A stretch of 64,000 nt of DNA from assembly GCF_000375465.1 (NCBI RefSeq), contig NZ_AQXH01000001.1, forward strand, positions 1,570,768 to 1,634,767. The letters are read 5' to 3'. The notes beneath the pieces were generated by a model, which did not search any database, was not told the DNA's origin, and saw only the letters and a program-made list of their open reading frames with translations. Both the position numbers and the translations under genes were made by a program. Source of the stretch: Balneola vulgaris DSM 17893. Lineage in GTDB: Bacteria > Bacteroidota > Rhodothermia > Balneolales > Balneolaceae. The number at the start of each line of letters is the position of its first letter. Within the stretch, counting starts at the first letter, position 1. Positions 16,793 to 24,625 of this stretch are shown here, one piece after another.

Positions 16793-17728
16793 ATGCAAGC
16801 TGACTCAACTGCCACTTCTTCAACAGAATCATATTCATTATCAGATGTATATGATTATTTAGCACAGATTTTTGAAACTACGTTATTTGAAGTAAAAGAC
16901 ACTCCTGTAACCCTTTTCTCTATCTTCATCTTTATCCTATTCATTGTAGGATTTTCTTTTTTGGCTTCCTCGCTGAAAAAGCTTCTCAACAAAAAAGTAC
17001 TTCCACGCTTTATTAGCGATCCCGGATTACGTTTCACCCTTTCACGGATTACCCAATACATCGTCCTAATTGCCGGTGTGTTAGTTTCTTTTCAATTCAT
17101 TGGGGTTGACTTAACTGGGTTGGCGGTCATCTTTGGTTTCCTTTCTGTGGGTATTGGTTTTGGCTTACAGAATGTGACGTCCAATTTTATCTCAGGTCTT
17201 ATTGTCTTGTTTGAACGCCCTATTAGTATTGGCGATCGAGTGTTGGTGAATGGTATTGAAGGTGATGTACAAGAAATCAATATTCGATCTACCACGGTTC
17301 GATCATTGAATAATATTTCCATCATTGTGCCGAATTCAGAGTTTATCTCAAAAGATGTAGTGAACTACTCCTATGGCGACCCTACTTATCGATTGGTGCT
17401 CGATGTGGGAGTTTCATACAGCTCCGATCTTGATTTGGTTATTAAAGCCCTAAATGAAGTAGCGGAAGAATGTGATAGGATTTTAAAAACACCAAAGCAT
17501 GACGTCCATTTACGTTCTTTTGGCGATTCAGCTTGGGATATGAAGCTTTTGGTATGGGTAGCTAATGTAAAAGACCACTACTCCATTCTTAATGAATTAA
17601 ACCAAGCCATTGTAAGAAAGTTTAGAGAGTATGATATCGAGATTCCTTTCCCTCAAAGAGATCTTAACTTTCGCAATGCCATGCCAAGTTCTACTACTGA
17701 GGGCACTCAAGAAAAGTCTGAAGGCTAA
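16793..17728 (+). CDS. MscS-family mechanosensitive channel
   Basis: A 311-residue inner-membrane channel releasing solutes on osmotic downshock. There are three membrane helices (about 40-62, 82-104, 107-128); the pore helix is the Gly/Ala-patterned stretch that includes FGFLSVGIGFGLQNVTSNFISG. Next come the beta domain (RPISIGDRV, GDVQEINIRSTTVRS, IIVPNSEFIS, about 140-185) and a C-terminal alpha/beta domain to about 290. It stands 88 bases after the CpxP-like gene and shares a bidirectional terminator with the converging BNR protein gene. Confidence 0.93.
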   Translation: MQADSTATSSTESYSLSDVYDYLAQIFETTLFEVKDTPVTLFSIFIFILFIVGFSFLASSLKKLLNKKVLPRFISDPGLRFTLSRITQYIVLIAGVLVSFQFIGVDLTGLAVIFGFLSVGIGFGLQNVTSNFISGLIVLFERPISIGDRVLVNGIEGDVQEINIRSTTVRSLNNISIIVPNSEFISKDVVNYSYGDPTYRLVLDVGVSYSSDLDLVIKALNEVAEECDRILKTPKHDVHLRSFGDSAWDMKLLVWVANVKDHYSILNELNQAIVRKFREYDIEIPFPQRDLNFRNAMPSSTTEGTQEKSEG

Positions 17729-17760
17729 CGTTTTACTTTACATTATTTATTAAGCATAAA

Positions 17761-17793
17761 AAAAGCCCTGATCGAAATCGACCAGGGCTTTTT
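17761..17793. terminator. Bidirectional terminator between mscS-like and BNR genes
   Basis: AAAAGCCCTG (17761-17770) pairs with CAGGGCTTTT (17783-17792); a weaker inner stem (TCGA/TCGA) extends it. T-runs are present on both strands. It lies between two converging stops and serves both. Confidence 0.9.
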
Positions 17794-17809
17794 AATTTGA
17801 TAGAACTAA

Positions 17810-20800
17810 TTAGTTCTTAATTGGAATACTCTTGCTTTCTAATTCCATGATGATAGAATCATATTCGCCTTCAAGTACTTGCTCCAATCGCTTGAACTGT
17901 ACATCTACTTTAGCTGCTAGGTCATCGTACACCTCATACTGTTGCTTGGTAGGACGTCCGTACCCTGTTGCCACAGTACTTGCTAGCGACGCTAGTTTGT
18001 TGTTCAGTTTAATCTGGAAGTTTAGCACATCCTGACCAGATTCAGCTTTAGTTTGAACCAATTCATTTTCAATTTCAGACATAGCAGCGAGCATTTTCTT
18101 TGCTCTTTCTTGAATCTGCTTGTTGTCTTTAGCTTCTGCTGTTAACTCATTGATTTCAGCTCGTATTTCGCGAATACGGTTAATCGTTTTATGAGTAGTA
18201 TCCAACTTCGCCTTAATTGTTTTAACTAACTGGAACTGGTCTTCGAAATCTTTCTGACTAACATTTGTTAAACGTGGATCTTTCACGATAGTGAAATCTC
18301 TTTCGCCTACCATCTTATCACCAATGTACATTTTAACTTTATAGTCGCCAGGAATAGCCGTAGGTCCAGCTGTGTTACCTGCCCAAAGAATTTGCACACC
18401 ATTTAGGCCTGTAACTTCTGGATACTGAAGATCCCATACGAATTTGTTCAATCCGCTTTCGTTCTTAACAACTGATGAAGGTACACCACCGTCGTCATAG
18501 AACTCAGAAGAGCTTCTCACAGGTCTTCCGCTACCATCTTTCATACTTGAGTATGTGCGGATAGTTTGACCCTTAGGATCGATGAATTCCATTTTGATTT
18601 CTTCATCAACTTCATCCTTTAGTGTATAGTAAACAACTACGCCACGCTCTGGATTTTGACCGATAGCCATTTCATCACTACCCCAACTACGACCACCAAA
18701 TAGGTAAGTCTTTTCAGGAGCAAATAAATGATTCTCTTTCTTAGCGATTTGATCGCTCACTTGATGAAGTACAGGAAGATCATCAAGTACCCAGAAAGAA
18801 CGACCTTGAGTAGCCACAATTAAATCTTTGTCGCGCTTATGAACAGCTATATCTGTAACCGGAGTAGGCGGTAAATTCAATTGTAGGTCTTGCCAGTTCT
18901 CACCAGCATCAAAACTTACATACATACCTGTTTCGGTACCTGCGTAAAGTAGGCCCTTCTTGTTTGGATCCTCACGAATCGCTCTAGTAAAGTCCATCTC
19001 TGGAATACCATTGGTAATTTTCTTCCAAGACTTACCATAGTTCGTAGTCTTATAAAGTTGTGGCTGGAAATCACCAAATTTATAACGAGTAGCTGCAAAA
19101 TAAGCAGTACCTGCATCATGATGTGAAGCATCAATAATGCTAATCATCGTTTCTGGTAAACCTTTAGGAGTTACATTATCCCAAGTTTTTCCGTTATCGC
19201 GGCTGATATGAATCAAACCATCATCTGATCCAGCCCAGAATACACCTTTTTCGATAGGAGACTCAACAAAAGTGAAAATTGTGTTGTAGTACTCTACTGA
19301 AGTATCATCTTTTGTGATTGGACCACCAGACTCTTGCTGCTTCGACTTGTCATTTCTTGTTAAGTCGCCACTAATTACTTCCCAGCTCATACCTTCGTCG
19401 GTAGAACGGTGAACCATTTGTGATGTAGTATAAAGTACATCTGGGTCGTGTGGAGAAATGATGATTGGGAAAGTCCACTGGAAGCGGTACTTCAGCTCAG
19501 CGGCTCCAGCACCCATTGGGTTATCTGGCCATACATCAACGCGATCGCTTAAGCCGATTTCAGCGTCATACTTGTTTAAGTAACCACCATAGCTACCACC
19601 ATAAGTGATATTTGGATTCTCTGGATCTGGAGCAATATAACCACTTTCTCCACCTGCTACTGGCCACCAATCTCTTTCAGTAATTCCTGAGCCACTTGTT
19701 CGGCTACGAATACCAACTGTACTGTTATCCTGCTGAGCTCCATAAATCATGTATGGGAATTGGTTGTCTGTAGTTACTTGATAGAACTGAGCCGTTGCCG
19801 AAGTCATGTATGAAGAGAATCCTTCACCTCCGTTATAAGTAACCTGTCCACCACCATCATCTGCAATAATAAAACGCTGCGGGTCGCTTGGTGAAATCCA
19901 TAAATCATGGTGGTCACCGTGTGGAGTACTAATTCTGCTAAATGTGCTTCCGCCATCCGTAGACTTCAAGAAACTTACATTCAATACATAAACACCATCT
20001 TCATTCTTCGGATCGGCTACAACTTTGGTATAGTACCATGCACGCTGGCGTAGGTTTCTATCTTTGCTGATACGTCTCCAAGTGTCTCCACCATCTTCAG
20101 AGCGGAATAAACCACCATTGTCATTTTCGATGATCGCCCAAACTCGGTTTGAGTTCGCCGGTGAAATCGCAACACCAATTTTACCGAGCATACCTTTTGG
20201 TAATCCTGGGTATTGAGAAATTTCAACCCAAGTTTCACCACCATCGGTACTCTTGAATAGTCCGCCGCCATCGCCACCACTACTCATTTCCCAAGGATTA
20301 CGGTAAGCTTCCCAAAGGGCTGCGAATAAAATTCTAGGGTTGTTAGGGTCAACCGAGATATCTACGGCACCCGTCTTGGTATCTCTGTACAATACCTTAT
20401 TCCAAGTTTTACCACCATCGGTTGTTTTATAAACACCTCTAGATTCGCTATCAACGTCACCGAATAACGGTCCCATTGCAGCTACCCAAGCGATATCATC
20501 ATTAGTTGGATGCACTTCGATATCACCAATAAACTGCGTATCACCTAAACCTAAATAGGTCCAAGTTTTACCAGCATCCGTAGATTTATACATACCGTCA
20601 CCCGCACTCATGTTACCACGAATATCGGTCTCACCCATACCAACATAGATTACATTTGGGTCAGATGGGGCAACAGTAATTGCGCCTACCGAACCTGTTT
20701 TAAAGTAATCGTCTGATACGTTGAACCAGCTGTTACCACCGTTTGTGGTTTTGAAAACGCCGCCACCGGTAAATCCGGTATAAAATGTGTAAGGCTGTGA

Positions 20801-21016
20801 GTCGTGTCCAGATACGGCTACTGAACGTCCTCCCCTGTAAGGCCCAATACTTCTGTATTGAAGATCCTTAAACATTTTTTGCTCAAATTTTGGATTTGGG
20901 TTTTCCTCCCCATGTCCAAAGATCTGTGCTTGTGCAACATTCGCTGTAAATACTACCAATAGTAGTGCGAACATCGCAGTAGTTAGTTTTTTCCATTCCT
21001 TTATCATAACACCCAT
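17810..21016 (-). CDS. Large secreted BNR/VPS10-type beta-propeller protein
   Basis: A 1068-residue exported protein: signal peptide to about residue 30 (VAQAQ), then many BNR/Asp-box repeats (STDAGKTW, TTDGGKTW, STDGGETW, SEDGGDTW, SRDNGKTW and others, about 85-720), forming one or two ten-bladed propellers as in sortilin/VPS10 domains. The last 270 residues are a beta domain plus a helical tail. Bacterial members are often annotated as glycosyl hydrolases, but no sialidase arginine triad is evident, so binding or peptidase-associated roles are equally likely. The start at 21016 has the leader CTTTAGTTAGTTA (complement) just upstream; an ATG nine bases later is possible. Confidence 0.85.
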   Translation of the reverse strand: MGVMIKEWKKLTTAMFALLLVVFTANVAQAQIFGHGEENPNPKFEQKMFKDLQYRSIGPYRGGRSVAVSGHDSQPYTFYTGFTGGGVFKTTNGGNSWFNVSDDYFKTGSVGAITVAPSDPNVIYVGMGETDIRGNMSAGDGMYKSTDAGKTWTYLGLGDTQFIGDIEVHPTNDDIAWVAAMGPLFGDVDSESRGVYKTTDGGKTWNKVLYRDTKTGAVDISVDPNNPRILFAALWEAYRNPWEMSSGGDGGGLFKSTDGGETWVEISQYPGLPKGMLGKIGVAISPANSNRVWAIIENDNGGLFRSEDGGDTWRRISKDRNLRQRAWYYTKVVADPKNEDGVYVLNVSFLKSTDGGSTFSRISTPHGDHHDLWISPSDPQRFIIADDGGGQVTYNGGEGFSSYMTSATAQFYQVTTDNQFPYMIYGAQQDNSTVGIRSRTSGSGITERDWWPVAGGESGYIAPDPENPNITYGGSYGGYLNKYDAEIGLSDRVDVWPDNPMGAGAAELKYRFQWTFPIIISPHDPDVLYTTSQMVHRSTDEGMSWEVISGDLTRNDKSKQQESGGPITKDDTSVEYYNTIFTFVESPIEKGVFWAGSDDGLIHISRDNGKTWDNVTPKGLPETMISIIDASHHDAGTAYFAATRYKFGDFQPQLYKTTNYGKSWKKITNGIPEMDFTRAIREDPNKKGLLYAGTETGMYVSFDAGENWQDLQLNLPPTPVTDIAVHKRDKDLIVATQGRSFWVLDDLPVLHQVSDQIAKKENHLFAPEKTYLFGGRSWGSDEMAIGQNPERGVVVYYTLKDEVDEEIKMEFIDPKGQTIRTYSSMKDGSGRPVRSSSEFYDDGGVPSSVVKNESGLNKFVWDLQYPEVTGLNGVQILWAGNTAGPTAIPGDYKVKMYIGDKMVGERDFTIVKDPRLTNVSQKDFEDQFQLVKTIKAKLDTTHKTINRIREIRAEINELTAEAKDNKQIQERAKKMLAAMSEIENELVQTKAESGQDVLNFQIKLNNKLASLASTVATGYGRPTKQQYEVYDDLAAKVDVQFKRLEQVLEGEYDSIIMELESKSIPIKN

Positions 21017-21021
21017 AAATA

Positions 21022-21034
21022 CTTTAGTTAGTTA
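21022..21034 (-). promoter_or_regulatory. 13-base leader element shared with susC
   Basis: The bases CTTTAGTTAGTTA (minus strand TAACTAACTAAAG) lie 5 bases before the BNR protein start. Exactly the same 13 bases lie at 40910-40922, 10 bases before the SusC start. It may be a translation enhancer or part of the 5-prime untranslated region of strongly expressed exported proteins. Confidence 0.45.
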
Positions 21035-21170
21035 CTGTGGATTCTTATCCACTGAATGTATAGTAAGAGAAGCAAGCAATAGGTAAAAATTTGTGAAGCG
21101 AAAAATCACGCTTTGTCCTTCTTCTTTAATCCCAAATTTTGACTCCCCAAATAAATAACAAACAGTTAGA

Positions 21171-21178
21171 CAAAGGTA
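21171..21178 (-). promoter_or_regulatory. Candidate Bacteroidota -7 promoter box upstream of the BNR gene
   Basis: The minus strand reads TACCTTTG, a match to the TAnnTTTG -7 consensus of Bacteroidota housekeeping promoters, in the gap between the S41 terminator and the BNR gene. It would give a 5-prime leader of about 150 bases. No well-placed TTTG -33 box is seen, so the call is weak. Confidence 0.3.
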
Positions 21179-21200
21179 TATACGGCAAATCATTCACATA

Positions 21201-21234
21201 AAAAAAGCGGGCACTCAAATTAATGAGACCCGCT
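21201..21234 (-). terminator. Terminator at the end of the seven-gene envelope operon
   Basis: AGCGGG (21206-21211) pairs with CCCGCT (21229-21234) and an inner stem CTCA/TGAG extends it. The A-run at 21199-21205 gives a T-run on the minus strand right after the stem. It follows the S41 peptidase stop by 20 bases. Confidence 0.85.
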
Positions 21235-21253
21235 AAAATCGTTGAGAGAATTT

Positions 21254-22642
21254 CTACTTAATTATCGACTTCTCTCCTAAGATGTTACCTCGCTTAAGCT
21301 TATACCAATCGGGTAGCATTTCATATCTACGAGGACCAATCTTAGCAGGCCCAGTATTATTCCCAGTTATGATATCAATAGCTGTTTTAAACATTGCATC
21401 GTTTACATCACCAATATCATACGGGTTGGTTACTAAACTATCTGGAACAACATAATCTGGGGTAAGTCCGTCTCTGAAATCTGTTACTCCTAATGAGTTT
21501 GCGTACTTCAATGTAACTGGAACAATACCATAGTTATTGGGCGGAGTGGCCTCATCACCTGTAAATACGAAGGAGCCATAAAATTTTCCGAAGGTATTCT
21601 CACCAATGTGAATCACTTCCATATGCGGGTCTAAACCATTGATGATAAGCTCACTTGCCGAAGCCGACCCTGAAGTGGTTAAGAAAAACACTCTTTCCAA
21701 GCCTAGGTTTATAGGATCTTCATCGAAACGAACGAATAAGTTAGGTGAATTAGGACCTTGCTGTTCTTCATAGAAATTTTGCAGTCCTTCGTTGTACTGA
21801 AAACTCACAAACACTTCTTCACTTTGAGCCACCGAAAGAGGGACTATAGAGTTAGCTATATTTTCTGCAGCACTAATTCTACCACCAGGGTTATATCTAA
21901 GATCTACTACTAATTCGTTTATCCCTTGATTGCTAAACTCTTGAAGGGCGTTATCCATGCTTTCGATGAAAACGTCATCTTTTCCATTTAAGAAACGAGC
22001 ATAGAATAAGTATCCAATTTTTCTGTCGCCGTATTCATATACATTGGTATATGCGATAGGATCTAGATCCAATTCCAACTGATTCACCGTTACTACAGAA
22101 TCTGTATTTGCTATAGCATTTTGATCGGGTAAATACTCCCCTAGAGTATAATCTATAGTTGAATTTCCGCTATAGTAGAGTTCTAGATAGTTACTAGTAG
22201 TCATCGTTTGACCATCTACTTCAAGCACAATATCACCCCTATTCAAACCAGCTTCAGCAGCGGGGGTATTTGGATATACAAACTCGATTACAAAAAACAC
22301 TTCATTGGTGCCCGCAAAAATCCCAAATCCGGGTGAAATACCAGTTGTAAAGGCTGAGCCTTCTAAACTACTATTCAGTTCTTCAGCGTCTTCAACGATG
22401 TATGAAAAAGTATCTGTAGAATCAAGCATGCTTTGGAAGTAAGGCACGGGATTAATACTTCCATCTGTTTGGTCTGGAACGAGGTCATTCCAGAAGTAAT
22501 ACAAGCTCATGGTTTCTCTGATCCATGTATTTTCATCTATGAATTCATCATTCTTACCATCATTTCCAGTAGAAGACGAACAACCGATTACTAAAAATAA
22601 AAGAGCTAGTAATCCTATAGGTAGGTGTAGTAACTTTTTCAT
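21254..22642 (-). CDS. S41 family peptidase (C-terminal processing type), lipoprotein
   Basis: A 462-residue serine protease. Lipobox LVIGC (cysteine 21), a helical N-terminal segment, a PDZ domain at about 100-195 (PNTPAAEAGLNRGDIVLEVDG), and the S41 core at about 205-420. The core has LVVDLRYNPGG at 245-254, the nucleophile region TSGSASASE with Ser328, and Lys353 in NTFGKF; the 25-residue Ser-Lys spacing fits the S41 catalytic dyad. It is the last gene of the barrel-HU-SPOR-ExbB-ExbD-TonB operon, 18 bases after tonB. It may process an envelope protein, perhaps one of its operon partners; that is inference. Confidence 0.88.
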   Translation of the reverse strand: MKKLLHLPIGLLALLFLVIGCSSSTGNDGKNDEFIDENTWIRETMSLYYFWNDLVPDQTDGSINPVPYFQSMLDSTDTFSYIVEDAEELNSSLEGSAFTTGISPGFGIFAGTNEVFFVIEFVYPNTPAAEAGLNRGDIVLEVDGQTMTTSNYLELYYSGNSTIDYTLGEYLPDQNAIANTDSVVTVNQLELDLDPIAYTNVYEYGDRKIGYLFYARFLNGKDDVFIESMDNALQEFSNQGINELVVDLRYNPGGRISAAENIANSIVPLSVAQSEEVFVSFQYNEGLQNFYEEQQGPNSPNLFVRFDEDPINLGLERVFFLTTSGSASASELIINGLDPHMEVIHIGENTFGKFYGSFVFTGDEATPPNNYGIVPVTLKYANSLGVTDFRDGLTPDYVVPDSLVTNPYDIGDVNDAMFKTAIDIITGNNTGPAKIGPRRYEMLPDWYKLKRGNILGEKSIIK

Positions 22643-22660
22643 ACGTATTGAATTAAGTGA

Positions 22661-23482
22661 TTAGCCAAACACAAAGCGGAAGGTAATGGTACCCCACTGT
22701 GCTTTTTGTGGAACACCGCTTGGTAGGCGTGAGAATTTCCAACTTTTCAGTGTTCTTTGAACTTCTTTTTCGAGTTCAGGATTCATTTTCTTTAATGGGA
22801 TAATTAAACCCACCGAGCCATCGGGCTTTACTTGGAAGCGAACAGATATTACCCCTTCAGCATTTGCGGTATTATTTGGAAGGGGTTGAACCATGGGCTC
22901 TCGTTCAAGATTTCCTTCCCACTTCAGCTCGTAAGGCGCAGACTTCTCATCATCGCTACCTGTACCTGCATCAGCGTTGGTCTCTCCTCTATTGCCTTTT
23001 ATATCTCCACTCTCTTCGGCTCCTTCATTCGTACTCAAATCTTCTTTGGCAACGGGAGGCACTTCCACTTTTTCCTGTACTTCTTCCGCAGTTTTCTTGG
23101 TAGGGTCTACCACTTCTGTTTCAGGAGTTTTAACGGGCTCTTCAATTACCTCTTCCACTTCATCTGGCAAATCAACCGGCTTGGTTACTTCTTCGGTTGG
23201 ATTAACGGGTTGCTCTTCGGGCTTGGGCACTTCTTCAACGGGCTCTTCCGTCTTTACTTCTGAAGGGTTTGGGCGGGTAGCAACTTCTTCTTCTTTTACT
23301 TCTGAATACTCGGCTAATGTACCTGTTTGAAATTCACCAAATTCTACTTCCACAAACGAAGGGCGGAAGGTCTGGTTCATATCAAGAGTATACCAAAGCG
23401 AAAATAAAAGCATAACGATGCTTACACTTAACGTTACCGTAAGTGCTATGCTGTCGTCTTTTGTGAATTTACTTTTACCCAT
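22661..23482 (-). CDS. TonB-family energy transducer
   Basis: A 273-residue protein with the TonB layout: one N-terminal membrane helix (about 10-30), a long Pro/Glu/Val-rich spacer (about 45-150) that can span the periplasm, and a C-terminal TonB/TolA-type domain (about 195-273, GVISVRFQVKPDGSVG and LKSWKFSRLP). It carries proton-motive energy from the ExbB/ExbD pair to the outer membrane. It starts one base after the exbD stop. Because the operon also encodes a SPOR protein, this set may play the division-linked Tol role rather than nutrient uptake; the sequence alone cannot separate TonB from TolA here. Confidence 0.85.
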   Translation of the reverse strand: MGKSKFTKDDSIALTVTLSVSIVMLLFSLWYTLDMNQTFRPSFVEVEFGEFQTGTLAEYSEVKEEEVATRPNPSEVKTEEPVEEVPKPEEQPVNPTEEVTKPVDLPDEVEEVIEEPVKTPETEVVDPTKKTAEEVQEKVEVPPVAKEDLSTNEGAEESGDIKGNRGETNADAGTGSDDEKSAPYELKWEGNLEREPMVQPLPNNTANAEGVISVRFQVKPDGSVGLIIPLKKMNPELEKEVQRTLKSWKFSRLPSGVPQKAQWGTITFRFVFG

Positions 23483-23483
23483 G

Positions 23484-23900
23484 CTATATGGAGCCTTGTT
23501 CCGTAGCTATAAAGAATTTCATGTTTAGTGCCTTACCGATGTTAATTACACGCACTACATCATCGAGTTTAGAGTCTTTATCGGCACGTAGTATAAGCGT
23601 TTCACTTGTCTTATTATTGCGTGCAGCTCTAATTTCCACGGCTAATGATCCTTTGGCAGTGAGGTCTCCATCTACATAGAACTCACCGTCTTTAGTAATC
23701 GCCACCGATACAACATCGTTATTTGCAGAAGAACCTGATTCTGCCTTTGGGATATCCACTTTGATACCGAAATTGGTTACAAATGAGGATGTAAGCAGAA
23801 AGAAAATCAGCAAAAGGAGTACGATATCCGTCAAAGAGGATTGCGAGAATAACGAAAGTGGTGTAAGTCTTTTATCGCCTCTTCTAAAATCGCGCGCCAT
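23484..23900 (-). CDS. ExbD/TolR biopolymer transport protein
   Basis: A 138-residue inner-membrane protein with a single membrane helix (about 25-44) that contains the conserved proton-path aspartate (Asp25 in SLTDIVLLLL), and a periplasmic domain with the usual YVDGD and LRADKDSKLDDVVRVI segments. It forms the stator with ExbB. There are two bases between the exbB stop and its start, and one base to the tonB start. ExbD and TolR cannot be separated reliably by eye. Confidence 0.92.
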   Translation of the reverse strand: MARDFRRGDKRLTPLSLFSQSSLTDIVLLLLIFFLLTSSFVTNFGIKVDIPKAESGSSANNDVVSVAITKDGEFYVDGDLTAKGSLAVEIRAARNNKTSETLILRADKDSKLDDVVRVINIGKALNMKFFIATEQGSI

Positions 23901-23902
23901 AA

Positions 23903-24610
23903 TTATGCCTGCTTTTTAGGTGCTGGAGATTGCAATAAGTCTATAAAGTCGGCCGATGCATTTTCAAGTTCAAAAATCGAACGGTTAATTTTGCCTAACA
24001 GGAAGTTATAAAAACCGAATGCTATCAAACCTACCATTAAGCCTGCTGCTGTGGTAATCAAAGCTTCCCAGATACCACCCGCTAACTCACTTGGGTTTAC
24101 ATTTCCTTGTAACGACTGAATATCCATAAAGGCTTCAATCATCCCCGTTACAGTACCTGTGAAACCTAACAATGGAGCCACTCCTGCAATAGTTGCTAAC
24201 CAGTTCATGCGTTTTTCAAGGAAGAAAATCTCTTTTTTACCCGCATTGTCTATAGCGTCTTCAATATCACGAATTGGTCGGCCTAAGCGCTTGATACCTG
24301 CCTTAATGATACGTGCTAATGGCTTGTCAAAATCATCGCAGTACGCAAGTGCATCTGTTTGGCGGCCCGACTTCAACATTCCTTCAACAGAATGCAGAAA
24401 ACGATCGGTGTCGGTGTGAGATCGATTTAATGCCATCCATCGTTCTACAATTACATACATAGAAAGCATAAAGAGCAAAAATATTGGAATCATTAAGATT
24501 CCGCCTTCCACAAATAAGTCAAATAACGTTATGGTTTCTCCTTCCAAGGCCATAGCTAATGAGTCGGCTACGGCAGATGAATCTTGCTGTAGGAAAAGAA
24601 GGTATTTCAT
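23903..24610 (-). CDS. MotA/TolQ/ExbB proton channel protein
   Basis: A 235-residue protein with three membrane helices (about 33-52, 140-160, 180-205). The cytoplasmic loop between the first two has KPLARIIKAGIKRLGRP, and the channel helices have APLLGFTGTVTGMIEAF and LITTAAGLMVGLIAFGFYN, all typical of ExbB/TolQ. It powers TonB or a Tol-like transducer with ExbD. It lies 15 bases after the HU-SPOR gene and two bases before exbD. Confidence 0.92.
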   Translation of the reverse strand: MKYLLFLQQDSSAVADSLAMALEGETITLFDLFVEGGILMIPIFLLFMLSMYVIVERWMALNRSHTDTDRFLHSVEGMLKSGRQTDALAYCDDFDKPLARIIKAGIKRLGRPIRDIEDAIDNAGKKEIFFLEKRMNWLATIAGVAPLLGFTGTVTGMIEAFMDIQSLQGNVNPSELAGGIWEALITTAAGLMVGLIAFGFYNFLLGKINRSIFELENASADFIDLLQSPAPKKQA

Positions 24611-24625
24611 GTAGATGATGTGATT

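Noticed and set aside
17810..21016. Reading the BNR protein as an active sialidase
   Set aside because: Asp-box repeats are present, but the arginine triad and catalytic Tyr/Glu arrangement of sialidases are not evident; VPS10/sortilin-like propellers fit better.
22832..23330. Three overlapping plus-strand open frames
   Set aside because: All are antisense to the low-complexity Pro/Glu/Val spacer of tonB; composition alone keeps them open.
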